Positions 51,885-59,339 of a stretch of DNA of 64,000 nucleotides are shown piece after piece. The notes below the pieces were generated by a model. That model worked only from the letters and a program-made list of their open reading frames with translations. It was not told where the DNA came from and ran no database searches. Origin of the DNA: Aeromicrobium flavum (GTDB taxonomy: Bacteria > Actinomycetota > Actinomycetes > Propionibacteriales > Nocardioidaceae). Positions within the stretch are counted from its first letter, which is position 1, and each line of letters opens with the position of its first letter. The DNA is taken from contig NZ_BJZQ01000001.1 of assembly GCF_007992115.1 (NCBI RefSeq), forward strand, positions 248,001-312,000, written 5' to 3'. The position numbers and the translations under genes are program-made.

Positions 51885-53372
51885 CTAGCGTTCGCAATCT
51901 CGGTGGTCGTGAGCTTGCTCAGCGAGCCACCGGATCTGGCCGTGCCGGCGGATGGATTCGAAGGTGGCGCTAGGCGCTTCGCACTCGCGAAAGAGGCACA
52001 TCACGAAGAGCCAGTACAGCTGCTCGACTAGGACGTGATCGCCGACCCTTCCGGTAATGCGGAATGGATCATCATGGTGCGCGAGCTGATTGCGCGCACT
52101 CTTCACCCGCTTTGCCCACAAGGACGCCTCCTCTGATATGACGTCGGTGAATCCAGGTCCGGCGTACTCGACGCACGCCACCATGCGGTTTACGAATGAG
52201 GGAGCCTGCCACTTCCCGTCGCGAAGGACTTTCGGGGCGTCAGGTCGGCGCACCTTATCGAATCGTTCGAGAGCGGCGGAGGTGTTCATGATGCGGTCCT
52301 CGAGGTACATCGACTCGGTGTACCGCGTCGCCATCACGCGCCTCAACTCAGTCCGATACGTCGCTGCCGTCGTCAGCCAACGTCGCAGAGCGGGAGCGCC
52401 CCCAAATTGGTCGAGATCGAAGAACAGGTCGTACCCATTAACGGGCGAGATGTCGCTTCCCTGATGTGCCCATCTGTTGAGGTAGGTGATGTCACCCCGG
52501 AGCCCCGGCATGGGCGTGCCGCTAAGGGCGCGCTCGTGAATCTCCGGGTGTTGAAGTACCGCGTGAACGATGTCCGCGGTCTTGCCGACTCCGATCGTGA
52601 CTAGGGCTCGGATGTCAAAAGCGATGTCACTGAACCGTTCCAGTTCGGCCATGGGCTCGATCTCGATCGCGAGCTCCCATGTCTCATCTACCCGGTTCGA
52701 GTGCCGGGCTTGGTCCCCGACCGGCGCAAGTTGCTGGCGCAACTCAATGGTCGCGTCATCGTGAGTGGTACGGAATGCAGGCAAGTCATGCGCCGTGATG
52801 ACAATGGACGGAGCGTCGCGCTTGCCACTCAATTGCGGGTAGTCGGTCCGTACTCCCGAGAGGTTCACCCAGTCCGAGAGGTGAGTAAGTGCAAACATTG
52901 CCCGGTCGGCTTGGACAACGTCCGAGGCGGCGTACCAAGCCCCGTGCAAAAGTGCGCCAACAGAGACGTGCTCCGGGAACTCCTTCAGTCCGCGAAACCC
53001 TGCACTGTTAAGGCTTAGGGAGTTGAGAAGAGTGAACGCCTCTTCGTAACCTGCGCTATTCGTGTGACTCCCCAGGATGACGGGGTAACGCCGTCCTGAC
53101 GTGCTCGACCGCACTCTCTGCTCCTGGACGCTGCCGCCTGCGAGGCGGTTGTCGAGGATGACTGACTCGCGGAGCTCACCCATCAGTTGCAGATCACCGC
53201 CGCGGTCCGGGTCCCATGTGAGACGCCCCGGCACCCGGTGCTTTGGGCTTTCCGGAAGCCACCAGTGGGCAAGGAGGTCGGGGAAGGCCGACTCGTTGAC
53301 TTTCACCCGACCAGAATGCGCTGAGTTGGGATCGCGATGTGGACGGCACGGCGAGATACCTTCGGTCGACAT
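51885..53372 (-). CDS. apeA: ApeA-like HEPN defence protein
   Basis: 495 residues from ATG 53372; GTG 53306 is a plausible shorter start just before the conserved part. The N-terminal domain LLAHWWLPESPKHRVPGRLT and the following Gly-rich strand pattern match ApeA N-terminal domains. The C-terminal HEPN domain has AKRVKSARNQLAHHDDPF, an Rx4H motif (about R427/H432), and VLVEQLYWLFVMCLFRE. ApeA is an established single-gene phage defence protein with a HEPN ribonuclease. It faces the unknown 673-aa gene tail to tail. Confidence 0.82.
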   Translation of the reverse strand: MSTEGISPCRPHRDPNSAHSGRVKVNESAFPDLLAHWWLPESPKHRVPGRLTWDPDRGGDLQLMGELRESVILDNRLAGGSVQEQRVRSSTSGRRYPVILGSHTNSAGYEEAFTLLNSLSLNSAGFRGLKEFPEHVSVGALLHGAWYAASDVVQADRAMFALTHLSDWVNLSGVRTDYPQLSGKRDAPSIVITAHDLPAFRTTHDDATIELRQQLAPVGDQARHSNRVDETWELAIEIEPMAELERFSDIAFDIRALVTIGVGKTADIVHAVLQHPEIHERALSGTPMPGLRGDITYLNRWAHQGSDISPVNGYDLFFDLDQFGGAPALRRWLTTAATYRTELRRVMATRYTESMYLEDRIMNTSAALERFDKVRRPDAPKVLRDGKWQAPSFVNRMVACVEYAGPGFTDVISEEASLWAKRVKSARNQLAHHDDPFRITGRVGDHVLVEQLYWLFVMCLFRECEAPSATFESIRRHGQIRWLAEQAHDHRDCER

Positions 53373-53724
53373 GTCGTGTGTGGCTCGTGGCGGGCCAAGC
53401 CGTCGTTCTTGATATGCGGACTGGTCCCCCTCCCGAGCGCATCCGATTCACAGCCAGTGTGGGTACGCCGTGGACTCACAGCCGTGGCCATCCTGGGCGG
53501 AAGGACCATGCCGCCGGATCGCGGGGACTAAGGAGTCGTACGTACCTGCGGCAGCCGCTCGCTTCATCTTCCCTGCACGAGATCGAGCTCGACCTTGGAT
53601 TCGACGATGTCAACCCGCGTTCGTGCGGACCTCCAGGGTCGCGCAGTGACGAGGCGCGAGAGGCGGCGTTCAAGAGCGCTCTGGCGGCTGTATCGGCGGT
53701 AGGACTGGTTGACGGGCATTCGGA
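53373..53724. other. Intergenic region between ApeA-like and DUF4192 genes
   Basis: About 350 bases with short open frames but no convincing gene. Some stretches look protein-like in one plus frame (EIELDLGFDDVNP) and might be a decayed coding fragment. Confidence 0.35.
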
Positions 53725-54729
53725 TCACATCTCGGGTGCTGGACGGTGGAGCGGCCCCTGAGGCGCCTGCAGCGTGCGAGCCAGGTCGCGGGCCAACTCG
53801 TTGATGTCGTGCAGACGCGCTGTCTGTGCCTCCCACTCGCTCGGATTGACGCCGGCGGTCAGCGCGGCGGACATGAGTCGGGCCATCGGGTACTCCTGCG
53901 CGTTCGGGACCTGGTCCAGAGCGCACCATGCCTTGGCTCCATCGCCGCCAATCCAGCTCGCGAAGCTCAGCAGGGTGGCTGGCGCCGCTCGCACGTCGTC
54001 GGGTGCCCGCCGGGTGAGGTTCGTCCACAGTGCCACGTGCGTCTGAGCCGTCCGTTGGCTGATGTTCTCCCAGACGTCGTCGCGGACCGGGACCGACGAC
54101 ACCGCCAGCAGCATGCGGGCCGCGTCAAGATCATTGAGCGTGAAGCCGTCGGCGTGGAACCGGTGCAAGCGCTCCATCGTCCATGCGTGCTCGGCCGGAG
54201 GATTGCTCGCCGCGGAGGCCGTCCGTGCCGCGGGCATGAGTCGCTCGATCGGGTCTCGGTCACCGACGAGTGAGGCGGCCATGGCGCTGCGGCTGGCGAT
54301 GGGTAGCGCTTGCCCGGCGGCGACCATCTGTGCGTCGATCCGCGTGCGCGCTGCTTGGGTGCGTTGGCCGGACTCGTGAGTGTCGAGGTCGCACCACTGG
54401 GTGTCGTCGGCCCACAGCCGCAACGGGGTCGTCACGTCGATGGACTCCAGCCGGCTGCGCAGGTCCTCACTCGCCCGCTCGGCGTGGGACCGATCCGTGG
54501 TCAGACAGATGATCGCGACCACGGCACCCGGCCGCGCGTGACGCCCAAAGGGGACCTCCAGGGACTCCCACACGCCGTCACGAGCCGTCTGCGACGTCGG
54601 CAGATCCACGCGCACCCGAGGCAGCCCCGGCGCGAACGGATACAGGACGAGCGATTCGTGCGGCGTGAACCCGAACATGTGCGGCACCGCCGCCAACAGT
54701 TCGTCGTGCGAGCTCACCGAGATCTTCAT
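53725..54729 (-). CDS. DUF4192-type protein
   Basis: 334 residues from ATG 54729, with AGGAGG six bases upstream on the minus strand. The N-terminus KISVSSHDELLAAVPHMFGF, followed by TPHESLVLYPF, and a following RVDLP strand are typical of DUF4192 proteins, which are common in actinobacterial chromosomes and mobile elements but have no known function. It is divergent from the excisionase gene, with a 199-base shared promoter region. Confidence 0.8.
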   Translation of the reverse strand: MKISVSSHDELLAAVPHMFGFTPHESLVLYPFAPGLPRVRVDLPTSQTARDGVWESLEVPFGRHARPGAVVAIICLTTDRSHAERASEDLRSRLESIDVTTPLRLWADDTQWCDLDTHESGQRTQAARTRIDAQMVAAGQALPIASRSAMAASLVGDRDPIERLMPAARTASAASNPPAEHAWTMERLHRFHADGFTLNDLDAARMLLAVSSVPVRDDVWENISQRTAQTHVALWTNLTRRAPDDVRAAPATLLSFASWIGGDGAKAWCALDQVPNAQEYPMARLMSAALTAGVNPSEWEAQTARLHDINELARDLARTLQAPQGPLHRPAPEM

Positions 54730-54928
54730 GGCTGGCCTCCTGCTCGGCCGGAGACGGACGTCTCGTGTCGAACAGGTGTGGTCGCGCAGTCGACGCCGGC
54801 AGGAAGCGCCTCCGGGGGAGCACCTCACAGAGGAGAACTCGCCAGGCCAAGTCCGGTCACCACGTGACCAAGGACACGCGCAAGCCCACCGCGAGATCGC
54901 GCAATCCACGACATGAAGGAGTTCGAGC

Positions 54929-55129
54929 ATGGCCACGACGAAGAAGAAGCTGCCGGTGTACGTGAGCTTGGAGGAAGCCGCGGAGATCCTGTCGGTCTCC
55001 ACGAAGACCGTCCGCAGGCGGATCAGCGACGGAACGATCCCCGCCTATCACTGCGGCCGGCGCCCGATCAGGATCCGCCTGGAAGACCTCGAAGGCGCCC
55101 TCCGCCGCATCCCCGCGATCGACTGGTGA
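54929..55129 (+). CDS. Excisionase (MerR-type HTH) of the ICE
   Basis: 66 residues with AAGGAG upstream of ATG 54929. It begins KKLPVYVSLEEAAEILSVST and continues VRRRISDGTIPAYHCG, the helix-turn-helix plus wing of Xis/AlpA-type excisionases. Such genes usually lie directly before the integrase at the tRNA end. Here the integrase is missing, and only about 100 bases separate its stop from the tRNA. Confidence 0.85.
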   Translation: MATTKKKLPVYVSLEEAAEILSVSTKTVRRRISDGTIPAYHCGRRPIRIRLEDLEGALRRIPAIDW

Positions 55130-55192
55130 CGGTCAAAATTGACCAAGCCCGGACAGATCCTGCCCCACGTGTGCCCCACGGAGCCAAAATGA
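55130..55192 (+). pseudogene. Probable integrase C-terminal remnant
   Basis: Directly after the excisionase stop, the same frame reads RSKLTKPGQILPHVCPTEPK and then TGA. The position, just before the tRNA 3' end, and the character match the last codons of tyrosine integrases in such elements. It suggests an internal deletion that removed almost all of int. Short and therefore uncertain. Confidence 0.45.
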
Positions 55193-55227
55193 AAACCCCC
55201 GAAATCACTGGGATTTCAGGGGTTTTC
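55191..55227. terminator. Strong inverted repeat between excisionase and tRNA-Val
   Basis: Arms 55191-55206 and 55212-55227 pair over 16 positions with one mismatch and a 5-base loop. The A- and T-runs at the ends make it usable as an intrinsic terminator in both directions. It ends six bases before the tRNA-Val 3' end, so it terminates the tRNA transcript (minus strand). Confidence 0.8.
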
Positions 55228-55232
55228 GTGGG

Positions 55233-55304
55233 TGGGCGATACTGGGTTTGAACCAGTGACCTCTTCCGTGTCAGGGAAGCGCGCTACCGCTGCGCCAATC
55301 GCCC
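55233..55304 (-). tRNA. tRNA-Val(GAC), ICE attachment site
   Basis: 72 bases, minus strand. A GGGCGAT acceptor pairs with ATCGCCC, discriminator A. The anticodon loop CTGACAC gives GAC. The T-arm TTCAAAC is intact, so the ICE insertion kept the tRNA functional. Its 3' end marks the right end of the element. Confidence 0.92.
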
Positions 55305-55331
55305 GTGAGTGCTGCTATTCATTTGTCCTCG

Positions 55332-55402
55332 AGGTGGGTACGGGATTTGAACCCGTGTAAACGGATTTGCAGTCCGTTGCCTCGCCTCTCGGCCAACCCA
55401 CC
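55332..55402 (-). tRNA. tRNA-Cys(GCA)
   Basis: 71 bases, minus strand. Acceptor GGTGGGT/ACCCACC, discriminator U73 as expected for Cys, anticodon loop with GCA. It precedes tRNA-Val in the same transcript. Confidence 0.93.
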
Positions 55403-55434
55403 GCTGGATCATGGGTCTGCCGAGACCCTCTCCG

Positions 55435-55506
55435 AGCGGACAACGAGATTCGAACTCGCGACCCTCACCTTGGCAAGGTGATGCTCTACCACTGAGCTAT
55501 GTCCGC
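55435..55506 (-). tRNA. tRNA-Gly(GCC)
   Basis: 72 bases, minus strand. Acceptor GCGGACA/TGTCCGC, anticodon GCC, T-loop TTCGAAT. First gene of the Gly-Cys-Val cluster. Confidence 0.93.
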
Positions 55507-55589
55507 AGCGGCCGTGTTTTCCCGGCCGACAAGAAACATTAACCGATGGGTCTGGAGCACACCAAACCGGGTCGGCATATGGTCGAGTC

Positions 55590-56423
55590 ATGAAGGCGTG
55601 GGTGGATGGTCAGCTACTGGAATCTCCGCATGATCGGGCACTGAGTGTGCTCGATCACGGCTTCGTCGTCGGTGACGGAGTGTTCGAGACGGCTGCAGTG
55701 ATCGACGGTCAGCCGTTCGCGCTGACCCGTCATCTCGACCGCCTGGTGACCTCCGCGGAGGGGTTGGGACTGGGTCGGCCTGACGTCGATGGTCTGCGGC
55801 AGGGGATCGAGGCCACCCTGGCCGGCCAGGAGCTGCCGTTCGGACGCGTCCGCATCACCGTGACGTCGGGTCCGGGGCCGCTGGGCTCGCCGCGCGGGGA
55901 CAGCGGGCTGACGCACGTGGTCGTCACCGAGCCGGCGGAGCGTCCCGGGCCGGTCAGCGCGATCGCCACGGTTCCGTGGACGCGCAACGAGCATGGCGCG
56001 CTCGCCGGCCTCAAGACGACCTCGTACGCCGAGAACGCCAAGATGGTCGAGTACGCCCGGGCTCGGGGTGCCTCCGAGGCGGTCATGGCCAACACCCGCG
56101 GTGACCTGTGCGAGGGAACCGGGTCGAACGTCATGTACGTCCTCGACGGGCAGCTGGTGACCCCGACGCTGGAGTCGGGCTGCCTCGCGGGGATCACCCG
56201 CGCACTGGCGCTGGAGTGGCTCTCCGACGAGCTGGACGTCGTCGAGCGCGATGCGCCGCTGGAGGTGCTGTTCGAGGCCGACGAGGTGATCATCGTCGGC
56301 ACCACCCGAACCATCCAGGCGATCAGCCGCGTCGACGACTGCGAACTGCCCGCGCCCGGGCCGATCACCCAGCGCGCCCAGGAGATCTGGAGGGCTCGGG
56401 AAGCGGAGTCGATCGACCCCTGA
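55590..56423 (+). CDS. Class IV aminotransferase (aminodeoxychorismate lyase-like)
   Basis: 277 residues. ALSVLDHGFVVGDGVFETAA is the class IV start. The PLP lysine is in LKTTSYAENAKMVEYARARG near residue 150, followed by CEGTGSNVMYVL and LESGCLAGITRALALEWL. The family includes 4-amino-4-deoxychorismate lyase (PabC), D-amino acid and branched-chain aminotransferases; PabC-like is the best guess from size. Host gene. Confidence 0.87.
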   Translation: MKAWVDGQLLESPHDRALSVLDHGFVVGDGVFETAAVIDGQPFALTRHLDRLVTSAEGLGLGRPDVDGLRQGIEATLAGQELPFGRVRITVTSGPGPLGSPRGDSGLTHVVVTEPAERPGPVSAIATVPWTRNEHGALAGLKTTSYAENAKMVEYARARGASEAVMANTRGDLCEGTGSNVMYVLDGQLVTPTLESGCLAGITRALALEWLSDELDVVERDAPLEVLFEADEVIIVGTTRTIQAISRVDDCELPAPGPITQRAQEIWRAREAESIDP

Positions 56424-56468
56424 CCGTCGCCCTGAAGCGGTGTCGGAGGTCATCCCTAGCGTGGAGAC

Positions 56469-57614
56469 ATGCACACCGACGAGGTCACGATCGACGCCAT
56501 GCGGCACGCCGCACAGGTGCTTCGATCGGTCACGTCGTCGGTCCACGACGAGGCCCGTGCCCTGCGCGCCCTCCGCGACGCGACGGACGCGGCACTCAGC
56601 GAACGCCTCGCCGAGATCGAGGACTCGGGCGCCTACCGCAACGAGGACGCCACCAGCGCCGTCACGTGGGCCCGCCGGGAGCTGAGGCTCGACGCGGGCG
56701 AGACGAGGGCGCGCATCGCCGCCGCCCGCACCATGGCGGATCTGCCCCGTGCGCGCGCGGCGTTCGTGAAGGGGGAGTTCTCGCTCGAGCACGCGAAGCT
56801 GCTCACGTTCTCGATGAAGCACGTCGGCGTCGACGAGACCGTCGAGATGGAGGAACACCTCACCACCGTGGCGCGCGCGTTCCCCGCGGGTCGGCTGCGC
56901 AAGATCGTGGTGCGGGCGAAGGCGATCCGCCACCCCGACACGCTGGACGAGGCGTGGATCAAGGGCATGAACCGCCGCGACATCCGGCTGGCCAAGACGA
57001 TCGACGGGTGGCACGTCACGGGCTTCCTCCCGATCGACGTCGGTGCCCGGATGAACGCGGTGCTCGAGGCCCTCTCCGTGCCCCGCGAGGCCGGCGACAC
57101 CCGCACGGCGTCACAGCGTCGCTGTGACGGTCTCGACGAGTTGCTGGAGCGGGTGCTGGCCGAGGGCCTGCCGACCGACGGGACGGTCGCGCCACAGGTT
57201 CACGTGGTCGTCGACGCGGGGACGCTCAAGGACGCGTTGGCACCCGATCCCGGGGCGGTCTTCACGGCCGGACCGCCGGCCGAGCTGGTCGGCTTCGGTC
57301 CCATCGGACGCGAGCTGGTCAAGCACCTCACCACCGGGGCCGCACTCACGCCGATCCTGGTGGAGCGGATCGGGCGCAACGAACGCATCCTGGACGTCGG
57401 GCGGGCCCACCGCCACGCCACGGCGAAGCAGCGCCGGGCCATCTGGTTCCGCCAAGAGGGCACCTGCGCCCGCGCAGGCTGCGAGAACTCCGTCGACCAC
57501 AGCCACCACACGATCCACTGGTCCGACGGCGGGCCCACCGACCTCGACCTGCTCGAAGGGCTCTGTGCCGCGTGCCACCGCCACGAACATGCCAGTGAAC
57601 CGCGGGCCGGGTGA
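56469..57614 (+). CDS. HNH endonuclease of the 13E12/DUF222 family
   Basis: 381 residues. The N-terminal DUF222-type helical domain has AVTWARRELRLDAGETRARI, and the C-terminal HNH motif has RQEGTCARAGCENSVDHSHH, HTIHWSDGGPTDLDLLEGLC and ACHRHEH. These repeat-family genes are common in actinobacterial genomes, often near tRNA genes or mobile DNA. The role is unclear. Confidence 0.88.
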   Translation: MHTDEVTIDAMRHAAQVLRSVTSSVHDEARALRALRDATDAALSERLAEIEDSGAYRNEDATSAVTWARRELRLDAGETRARIAAARTMADLPRARAAFVKGEFSLEHAKLLTFSMKHVGVDETVEMEEHLTTVARAFPAGRLRKIVVRAKAIRHPDTLDEAWIKGMNRRDIRLAKTIDGWHVTGFLPIDVGARMNAVLEALSVPREAGDTRTASQRRCDGLDELLERVLAEGLPTDGTVAPQVHVVVDAGTLKDALAPDPGAVFTAGPPAELVGFGPIGRELVKHLTTGAALTPILVERIGRNERILDVGRAHRHATAKQRRAIWFRQEGTCARAGCENSVDHSHHTIHWSDGGPTDLDLLEGLCAACHRHEHASEPRAG

Positions 57615-57723
57615 GCAGAGCATGGCGCCCCAGGGCTCGGCTACACGAACGGCGACGCGCCGTTCTTCGGCGACCCCGTTTGGGGGTTCCGGGGGAGGGT
57701 GCGTTAGTCTGGACGTCGCACTC

Positions 57724-57795
57724 GGGCGATTGGCGCAGTGGTAGCGCGCTTCGTTCACACCGAAGAGGTCACTGGTTCGAACCCAGTATCGCCCA
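57724..57795 (+). tRNA. tRNA-Val(CAC)
   Basis: 72 bases, plus strand. Acceptor GGGCGAT/ATCGCCC, anticodon loop TTCACAC giving CAC, T-arm TTCGAAC. Its 3' half is almost identical to tRNA-Val(GAC), so it could be a secondary attachment site. Confidence 0.92.
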
Positions 57796-57807
57796 CCCGA
57801 GTTGAGT

Positions 57808-57851
57808 GGCCTCTGACCTGCGGAAACGCGGTTGGAGGCCTTTGGTTTGGG
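57808..57851 (+). terminator. Terminator of tRNA-Val(CAC)
   Basis: An imperfect stem, GGCCTCTGACCTGCG (57808-57822) against 57827-57840, closes a GAAA tetraloop and is followed by a T-rich stretch. The first 15 bases recur exactly at 22178-22192 inside the ICE, without the second arm. Confidence 0.65.
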
Positions 57852-57997
57852 TCCGTCGTGCAATAAACGTGCAATAGCGAGAGGCGCGTAAGCCACGGTG
57901 AGTGCGCTGTTGTGCGGGACGGGCTGCAGGGTCTGCTGCACGGATAGGTGACATCTAATCTGCGTCGATGTGTGTCGACGCTGGAAGGATGTGCACC

Positions 57998-58291
57998 ATG
58001 CCCAAGGCGTTTCCCCGAGAGTTCCGCGAGGACGTGATCCGGGTCTTTAAGAGCTCCGATTCCTCGATTGCTCAGGTTGCGAAGGACTTCGGCATCTCGC
58101 CGTCGTGTCTGAAGCGGTGGCTGACCATCGACGACCGAGAGTCTGCCGACCCGTCGCCGGCCGCGAGGGCGGCGAACGAGTCCGAGGCGCTGCGCGAAGC
58201 GAACAAGCGGATCAAGCTGCTCGAGCAGGAGAACGAGGTGTTGCGCCGCGCGGCGGCGTATCTGTCCCAGGCGAACCTGCCGGGAAAATGA
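57998..58291 (+). CDS. IS3-family transposase OrfA
   Basis: 97 residues from ATG 57998 with GGAAGG upstream; an ATG at 57989 is also in frame. The HTH domain PREFREDVIRVFKSSDSSIA and SPSCLKRWL precede a leucine-zipper-like coil (LREANKRIKLLEQENEVLRR). Its stop overlaps the orfB start, as in IS3 elements that make an OrfAB fusion by frameshift. Confidence 0.88.
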   Translation: MPKAFPREFREDVIRVFKSSDSSIAQVAKDFGISPSCLKRWLTIDDRESADPSPAARAANESEALREANKRIKLLEQENEVLRRAAAYLSQANLPGK

Positions 58292-59190
58292 TGTACCCGC
58301 TCGTCCGCGAGCTGGCCGCCGACGGGATTCCCGTCGCGGTGACGTGCCGGGTGCTCAAGATCGCCCGCCAGCCCTACTACCGCTGGCTGGCCCGACCGGT
58401 GACCGATGCGGAGTGGCTCGCGGCTCATCGCGCGAACGCGTTGTTCGATGCCCACTGCGACGACCCGGAGTTCGGGTATCGGTTCTTGCTCGATGAGGCC
58501 CGCGATGCCGGTCAGCCGATGGCGGAGCGGACCGCGTGGCGGATCTGCTCTGACCTGGGCTGGTGGTCCGCGTTCGGCAAGAAGCGCGGCAAGAACGGCA
58601 AGAAGCCCGGACCGCCGGTCCACGATGACCTGTGTGCTGTCGTCGACAGGCACGGCGTGACCCGGCACGAGTTCACCGCCGACGCCCCGAACGAGCTGTG
58701 GCTGGCTGACATCACTGAGCACTGGACTGGCGAGGGCAAGCTCTATCTCTGCGCGATCAAGGACGTCTACTCCAACCGGATCGTCGGCTACTCGATCGAT
58801 TCGCGGATGAAGTCCCGGTTGGCCGTCGCGGCGCTCAACAACGCGGTCAGCCGCCGAGGCGACGTGGCCGGTTGCGTGCTTCACACCGACCGCGGGTCGC
58901 AGTTCCGCAGCAGGAAGTTCGTCCACGCGCTCAACCGGAACGCGATGGTCGGTTCGATGGGCCGGGTCGGTGCTGCTGGCGACAACGTCGCCATGGAGTC
59001 GTTCTTCTCACTGCTGCAAAAGAACGTCCTGGACCGTCGGCCCTGGGCTAGCCGAGAAGAGCTCCGGACCGCGATCGTCCGGTGGATCGAAAGGACATAT
59101 CACCGGCGCCGGAGGCAGGCGGCTCTCGGGCGATTGACCCCGGTTGAATACGAGATCATCATGGCCCCACCAGCCGTCCAAGCGGCCTAA
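58288..59190 (+). CDS. IS3-family transposase OrfB (DDE integrase)
   Basis: 300 residues from ATG 58288 (ATGA overlap). The rve-type core shows the three acidic residues: ELWLADITEHW, CVLHTDRGSQFRS and NVAMESFFSLLQKNVLDRR. It ends with RRQAALGRLTPVEYE. The catalytic triad is intact, so the element may be active. Confidence 0.9.
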   Translation: MMYPLVRELAADGIPVAVTCRVLKIARQPYYRWLARPVTDAEWLAAHRANALFDAHCDDPEFGYRFLLDEARDAGQPMAERTAWRICSDLGWWSAFGKKRGKNGKKPGPPVHDDLCAVVDRHGVTRHEFTADAPNELWLADITEHWTGEGKLYLCAIKDVYSNRIVGYSIDSRMKSRLAVAALNNAVSRRGDVAGCVLHTDRGSQFRSRKFVHALNRNAMVGSMGRVGAAGDNVAMESFFSLLQKNVLDRRPWASREELRTAIVRWIERTYHRRRRQAALGRLTPVEYEIIMAPPAVQAA

Positions 59191-59339
59191 CCGAAACTGT
59201 CACCAGTTCGCGCAGCAGACCCGAAGGACACCACACCCCCTCCGCACTGGAACCGATGATGAGCGTCGAGGAACTCTCGGACCACCTCGACGTCCCCCCT
59301 GGCCTCAGTGCCTGACGACATCGCCGGGATACTTGTCGG

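Larger units (their letters stand above)
1..55233. mobile_element. Integrative and conjugative element, right part (left end outside window)
   Basis: The stretch carries every class of conjugation gene: MobF relaxase, VirD4-like coupling protein, VirB4/VirB6/VirB8/VirB1-like transfer genes, Prim-pol primase, ParB-like protein, SSB, ArdC antirestriction and an excisionase. It stops exactly at the 3' end of a tRNA-Val gene (55233), the usual target of tyrosine-recombinase elements. No complete integrase and no second copy of the tRNA 3' end is seen to the left, so the left boundary is outside the window. Defence-like cargo is inserted at several points between backbone modules. The element is probably immobile on its own because the integrase gene is reduced to a remnant. 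The ICE assignment is strong; the exact boundary is inferred. Confidence 0.85.
57929..59222 (+). mobile_element. IS3-family insertion sequence
   Basis: The terminal region GGGTCTGCTGC at 57929-57939 and its reverse complement at 59212-59222, plus inner GGTGACA/TGTCACC at similar distances, are the likely inverted repeats. Inside are overlapping orfA and orfB. No clear target duplication could be defined, so the exact ends are approximate. The element looks intact. Confidence 0.75.

Noticed and set aside
55614..57014. 466-aa minus-strand frame
   Set aside because: Antisense to the aminotransferase and HNH genes, which have clear motifs.
57841..57910. Possible integrase end next to tRNA-Val(CAC) on the minus strand
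   Set aside because: The protein-like reading is short and runs through the terminator and tRNA, so it is not supportable.
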